Source: Bacillota bacterium
GTDB lineage: Bacteria > Bacillota > Dethiobacteria > SKNC01
Direction of reading: 5' to 3'
DNA: 9,592 bases
Assembly (NCBI GenBank): GCA_007120745.1
Contig: SKNC01000046.1
Location: 1-9,592, forward strand
Of this stretch, positions 6,886 to 9,592 are shown in pieces. The stretch's first letter is position 1, and each line of letters starts with the position of its first letter. Position numbers and translations under genes: made by a program. The notes under the pieces were generated by a model. The model did no database searches and was not told where the DNA came from. It saw only the letters and a list, made by a program, of their open reading frames with translations.

Positions 6886-6894
6886 ATTTTACCA
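6886..6894 (-). promoter_or_regulatory. Possible extended -10 promoter for the LCP gene
   Basis: TGGTAAAAT on the minus strand fits the extended -10 form TGnTAtAAT, with five of six core bases. No good -35 hexamer lies 16-18 bases upstream, in a T-rich tract. Transcription would start near 6879, about 50 bases before the TTG start. Confidence 0.35.
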
Positions 6895-7007
6895 CAAGTT
6901 TTGGTGAAGAAATAAAATAAATAAAAAAAAGAAGTAAATTGTTGAATAAAAAAGTTTTAAAAGGTACAGAAAATTGACTTGCCGTAATTTGTCTCTTCCT
7001 GCAGGGC

Positions 7008-8060
7008 TCAGATAATAAATATGGGGTTGGAATATATCCACGGCCGGGCTTTCCCCACCAGGGGGCGATAGTAAACCTCTGCCCGGAAGGCCCCCTTCTC
7101 CAACACTTTCAGAATTAAGTGGCTGTTCTGAGATTCACTGATTACCTGCCCATCCTTAATGATCCGTATCCGGCTTCGGGAAGTGGGGCTTCTCACCTCC
7201 AGGGCTGTTTCTTTATCCAGGGGAATGTGGTCCCCGGAGATTCCCTGTTTCTCTTCATTTTCCGCGGTGAAGCGAAATCCCGTGGAGGGCATGATTCCAT
7301 CGTTGGAGGTATGGTAGTGTCCTCGGCACAATGCCTGGTAAATCAGCTGGCTGTCATAGCGCCCCTCCTGAGAAAACTTTTCATGCAGCAGCACGTGAGT
7401 GTTTATGGTTTTAAAAAGATATTCATAAGGGAAAAAGTTGATATTCAGGCCTTTCCACCGAAAGCGGACGGCATGGGCATCGGTCCCCCCCATGGCAAAC
7501 ACTTTGTTTCCCTGAGTTAAAAATTCATCCCACTTTTTTATAGAAAAACGGCAGGGATACCGGGCCGCTGACCTGTGAGCAAAATAATAGAGCCAGAGAG
7601 CTTTCAGGGTGCTGGTGGCGGCATCCCGGCACAAGGAGGTATAATTCCAAATTTCGATTCCCAGGAAATCTTTTACTCCCCACTGGCTCCAGGGATAGTG
7701 CTTCCCTTTTAAAATGATGGGTGAGCCCTTTTCAAAGGGATGGGCAATAATGCCGAAGCCGCCGGCCTGATTGACCGTGTCAATAACCTCCTGGGGACTT
7801 AAACCCCGGGTATTGATTTCTTCTTTCAGGTTAAAAGCCAGGTAGTGATGGTCATCCCTGTTCAGCTCTGTGTCAATCAGCACCAGGGTTTTTCCATGCC
7901 AACCGTTCTTTTTTTCCAATCGGCCGGTCAGCTTTTCATGATCCGTTATAATAACAAAATCAAGGCCGGCCTTTTCAGCTGCCAAAGCGATGTCTTCCAC
8001 GGTACCGCTGCCGTCGGAATACGTGGAGTGTACGTGGATATTGCCCACATACTCGTACAT
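7008..8060 (-). CDS. PHP-domain metal-dependent hydrolase (CehA/McbA-like)
   Basis: PHP-domain proteins hydrolyse phosphoesters with a cluster of two or three metal ions; this one is probably cytoplasmic, and its substrate is unknown. The start at 8060 (350 residues) is set by GGAGG eight bases upstream. A longer in-frame ATG at 8156 adds 32 residues of low-complexity sequence with no family resemblance. Metal ligands are visible in order: HVH (9-11) with YSDG (14-17), TDH (39-41), Glu65 in IDTEL, HP at 107-108, and GGTDAH (181-186). The C-terminal part has the WIYSNPIFI ending common in clostridial CehA/McbA-type proteins, preceded by a beta region (RSRIRIIKDGQVI) resembling an appended substrate or protein-binding module. 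No signal peptide is seen. It stands alone on the minus strand, 179 bases before the LCP start, with no clear terminator behind it, so read-through into the LCP gene is possible. Confidence 0.88.
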   Translation of the reverse strand: MYEYVGNIHVHSTYSDGSGTVEDIALAAEKAGLDFVIITDHEKLTGRLEKKNGWHGKTLVLIDTELNRDDHHYLAFNLKEEINTRGLSPQEVIDTVNQAGGFGIIAHPFEKGSPIILKGKHYPWSQWGVKDFLGIEIWNYTSLCRDAATSTLKALWLYYFAHRSAARYPCRFSIKKWDEFLTQGNKVFAMGGTDAHAVRFRWKGLNINFFPYEYLFKTINTHVLLHEKFSQEGRYDSQLIYQALCRGHYHTSNDGIMPSTGFRFTAENEEKQGISGDHIPLDKETALEVRSPTSRSRIRIIKDGQVISESQNSHLILKVLEKGAFRAEVYYRPLVGKARPWIYSNPIFII

Positions 8061-8068
8061 GACACCAA

Positions 8069-8073
8069 CCTCC
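8069..8073 (-). promoter_or_regulatory. Ribosome binding site deciding the PHP gene start
   Basis: GGAGG on the minus strand lies eight bases before ATG 8060, whose product opens directly into the first metal-binding motif. The upstream candidate at 8156 has no comparable site. Confidence 0.8.
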
Positions 8074-8098
8074 AGAGGACAGAATGTGGTTTTCCTTC

Positions 8099-8127
8099 GG
8101 GTTTCGTTTTTGCGAAAAAGCAAACCC
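8099..8127 (-). other. Hairpin in the PHP gene leader
   Basis: GGGTTT pairs with AAACCC (6 bp), then after a two-by-two internal loop TTTTT pairs with AAAAA around a three-base GCG loop. In the minus-strand mRNA it ends about 25 bases before the ribosome binding site. No U run follows, so it is not a terminator. A role in stability or translation is possible but unproven. Confidence 0.45.
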
Positions 8128-8144
8128 AAGCAAATCCCGCTTGA

Positions 8145-8167
8145 ACTGTTTTTCACTGTTTTTCACT
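8145..8167. repeat. 10-base tandem repeat
   Basis: ACTGTTTTTC occurs twice head to tail (8145-8154, 8155-8164), followed by a partial third unit ACT. It lies in the untranslated leader of the PHP gene if 8060 is the start. The same duplication lies just upstream of the rejected longer start at 8156 and overlaps it. Confidence 0.6.
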
Positions 8168-8227
8168 AATAAGTTCTCTAAGAAAGGAAATAATTCCTTC
8201 CTTTTTAAGGACTCATAACAATTATTC

Positions 8228-8257
8228 TTTTTCGCAGCAGTTTTGACATACTCCTGC
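8228..8257 (-). promoter_or_regulatory. Weak SigH-like promoter upstream of the PHP gene
   Basis: The minus strand has GCAGGAGTA (8257-8249), identical to the -35 element of the solenoid operon promoter. It is followed after 12 bases by TGCGAAAAA (8236-8228), where GAAA replaces the consensus GAAT. Transcription from here would give a leader of about 160 bases containing two hairpins. Confidence 0.35.
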
Positions 8258-8321
8258 AGCTAAAGCTGAAAAGATTTAAAGACATGGGCTTTCTGTTACG
8301 TATCTCGTAAGTCTAACCATT

Positions 8322-8366
8322 AAAAAACCCGGCTGATTGGCTCTTTGGGCCTCACTGACCGGGTTT
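8322..8366 (-). terminator. Rho-independent terminator of the mreB-type gene
   Basis: On the minus strand AAACCCGG (8366-8359) pairs with CCGGGTTT (8332-8325), closing a 26-base loop that can form a small inner GGC/GCC stem. The stem is followed by more T, giving a run of six. It lies 60 bases past the stop at 8427. Confidence 0.8.
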
Positions 8367-8426
8367 ATTTCAAAGTTTATTTTAAGTAAAGTTTTGTCAT
8401 ACAGAATTTTGTGCTGCCTGGCATTA

Positions 8427-9455
8427 TTAAATCAGGGCGGCCATGCGCTTCCGGGTAATCAGGGATGGAGTCAGCTGGTCTAAATGCTCCAGCACCTTTC
8501 CGGCTCCCTTGGCCACGCAGGACACGGGATCATCGGCTATGTACGCGGGGACTCCGGTCTGCTGGGCCACCAACCTGTCCAGGCCCTCCATCATCGCTCC
8601 GCCTCCGGTGAGCACAATGCCTTTGTCGATAATATCTCCGGAAAGTTCCGGGGGGGTTTTCTCCAGGACTACTCTAATACAGGAAATAATTTCGAAAAGC
8701 GATTCCTGGGTGGCTTTATAAACGTGTTCCGTGGTTACCTCCAGGGATTGGGGAAGACCGGTCATCAGGTCTCTTCCCCGGATGGACTGAGATTTTACTT
8801 CCTTCTGCGATTCCGAGGGGAAGGCAGAGCCCACGGTAACCTTCAAATTCTCCGCGGTTCTTTCTCCGATGAGAAGGTTGTACTGTTTTTTAATATAACG
8901 GGCAATAGCGTCGTCCAGTTTATCTCCGCCTACACGGATGCTCTCGCTGACCACGATTTCTCCCAGAGAGAGCACGGCCACATCGGTGGTTCCTCCACCG
9001 ATATCCACCACCATGCTTCCGCTGGCCTGGAAGATTTCCAGTCCGGCACCCAGGGCTGCGGCCCGGGGCTCTTCAATGAGAAAGGTCTGCCGGGCACCGG
9101 TCCGGCTCACGGCCTCCAGCACCGCTTTCTGTTCCACTGCCGTAGTGCCCGTGGGAATGCATACCACCACCCGGGGACGGAGCAGCATCCTGCGGTTGAA
9201 GACCTTGTATATAAAGTGTTTCAGCATAATTTCCGTTACGTCAAAATCTGCAATGACCCCTTCTCTCAGGGGCCTTATGGCCACGATATTGCCAGGCGTC
9301 CTGCCCAGCATCCTCTGGGCAGCTTCTCCTACCGCCAGCACTTTTTTGGTATTTTGATCAATGGCCACCACCGAGGGTTCGTTCAGCACTATACCCTTTC
9401 CCCGTAAAAAAACCAGAACTGTAGCAGTTCCCAAATCTATTCCTACATCCGCCAT
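8427..9455 (-). CDS. mreB: MreB/Mbl-family rod-shape-determining actin homologue
   Basis: This bacterial actin forms membrane-associated filaments that guide the elongation machinery and so orient peptidoglycan synthesis. The 342-residue length is normal. Nucleotide-binding motifs are visible in order: phosphate-1 GIDLGTATVLVF (5-16), GRTPGNIVAIRPLREGVIADF (41-61), PTGTTAVEQKAV (91-102), EEPRAAALGAG (118-129), phosphate-2 VVDIGGGTTDVAVLSLG (about 139-155), LIGERTAENLK (about 185-195), and the adenosine motif GIVLTGGGAMMEG (about 269-281). The start at MADVGIDLGT is canonical, though AGGAG (9468-9472) is 12 bases away, longer than usual. It has its own SigH-like promoter and terminator, with no mreC or mreD beside it. 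It is therefore likely a second, stand-alone paralogue of the Mbl kind, and mbl would be an equally fair name. It is GC-richer than the secreted-protein cassette. Confidence 0.93.
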   Translation of the reverse strand: MADVGIDLGTATVLVFLRGKGIVLNEPSVVAIDQNTKKVLAVGEAAQRMLGRTPGNIVAIRPLREGVIADFDVTEIMLKHFIYKVFNRRMLLRPRVVVCIPTGTTAVEQKAVLEAVSRTGARQTFLIEEPRAAALGAGLEIFQASGSMVVDIGGGTTDVAVLSLGEIVVSESIRVGGDKLDDAIARYIKKQYNLLIGERTAENLKVTVGSAFPSESQKEVKSQSIRGRDLMTGLPQSLEVTTEHVYKATQESLFEIISCIRVVLEKTPPELSGDIIDKGIVLTGGGAMMEGLDRLVAQQTGVPAYIADDPVSCVAKGAGKVLEHLDQLTPSLITRKRMAALI

Positions 9456-9520
9456 CTTTTCTGTACGCTCCTTTCAACCTGACAATCCCCCGCGTCGTGT
9501 GCCGCAAAAAGGTAGTGTAC

Positions 9521-9549
9521 ATATTCGATATTTTTCTTGTATATCCTCT
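9521..9549 (-). promoter_or_regulatory. SigH (Spo0H)-type promoter of the mreB-type gene
   Basis: On the minus strand AGAGGATAT (9549-9541) is followed after 11 bases by ATCGAATAT (9529-9521). Both fit the SigH consensus RNAGGAWWW / RNNGAATWW at every specified position. Transcription should begin near 9514, about 59 bases before the ATG at 9455. The 43 bases beyond it to the window edge show no supportable feature. Confidence 0.72.
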
Positions 9550-9592
9550 TTTTTCCGGCGGAAGAAGTTAAACTTTCTGGGTAAGATATTTC

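Larger units (their letters stand above)
8061..8426. other. Intergenic and leader region between the mreB-type and PHP genes
   Basis: These 366 bases hold the terminator of the mreB-type gene (8322-8366), a weak SigH-like promoter (8228-8257), a small AAGGAA/TTCCTT hairpin (8184-8199), a 10-base tandem repeat (8145-8164), a hairpin (8099-8127) and the PHP ribosome binding site. I see no T-box specifier or other riboswitch signature and no supported gene. Confidence 0.65.

Noticed and set aside
6969..7002. A further GCAGGA on the minus strand just after the PHP stop, as a SigH promoter for the LCP gene.
   Set aside because: No GAAT lies at the required spacing; the nearest resemblance (CAAT) is too far away.
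8061..8156. N-terminal 32-residue extension of the PHP protein from ATG 8156.
   Set aside because: No ribosome binding site, low-complexity basic sequence containing the tandem repeat and hairpin; GGAGG clearly serves ATG 8060.
7975..8166. GTG-started 63-residue open frame on the minus strand overlapping the PHP start.
   Set aside because: Lies in another frame of the PHP gene for half its length, lacks a ribosome binding site and resembles no family.
8184..8206. AAGGAA/TTCCTT hairpin followed by T run as a plus-strand terminator.
   Set aside because: The stem is only 6 bp and AT-rich, and no plus-strand gene ends nearby.
8484..9407. 307-codon plus-strand open frame antisense to the mreB-type gene.
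   Set aside because: Shadow of a GC-rich gene: His- and Gly-rich, no family motifs, while the opposite strand encodes a fully conserved MreB.
9550..9592. Possible 3' end of another minus-strand gene (stop TAA at 9568-9570) upstream of the mreB-type gene.
   Set aside because: Only a few codons are visible and no product can be recognised.

Overview
The window looks like a chromosomal segment from an endospore-forming clostridial Firmicute. The case rests on consensus-like SigH (Spo0H) promoters, strong GGAGG ribosome binding sites, Rho-independent terminators, an MreB/Mbl-type actin, an LCP-family wall ligase, and a secreted beta-solenoid of the kind found in clostridial surface proteins. Composition is mixed: AT-rich spacers, a moderately AT-rich secreted-protein cassette in the middle, and a GC-richer mreB-type gene at the right end. 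I cannot name a species.

Layout, left to right. (1) 1-1990, minus strand: an efflux operon of a periplasmic-adaptor-type lipoprotein followed by an RND transporter cut off by the window edge; the two genes overlap by an ATGA. A SigA-type promoter with a small inverted repeat at the expected transcription start suggests repressor control. (2) 1991-2530: a 540-base AT-rich divergent spacer with that promoter, a SigH-type promoter facing right, and diverged internal repeats. (3) 2531-5772, plus strand: two exported proteins in one probable operon, a beta-solenoid surface protein with a Pro/Glu linker and an unrecognised C-terminal domain, and a GH73-type glucosaminidase (autolysin) with an SH3b domain and two kinds of N-terminal repeat. 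(4) 5808-5851: a 20-bp perfect-stem bidirectional terminator. (5) 5878-6828, minus: an LCP (LytR-CpsA-Psr) protein, probably starting at TTG. (6) 7008-8060, minus: a PHP-domain metallohydrolase, probably of the CehA/McbA type, after a 366-base leader and intergenic region. (7) 8427-9455, minus: an MreB/Mbl actin with a SigH-type promoter just upstream and its own terminator.

Four of the five transcription units concern the cell envelope: efflux, surface protein plus peptidoglycan hydrolase, wall-polymer ligase and rod-shape cytoskeleton. The most interesting signal is that the secreted solenoid/glucosaminidase operon and the mreB-type gene both have SigH-like promoters with the same 11-base spacer. 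This suggests coordinated expression of a wall-remodelling enzyme and a wall-synthesis organiser at the transition to sporulation. I saw no phage, transposase, CRISPR, tRNA or rRNA sequence.
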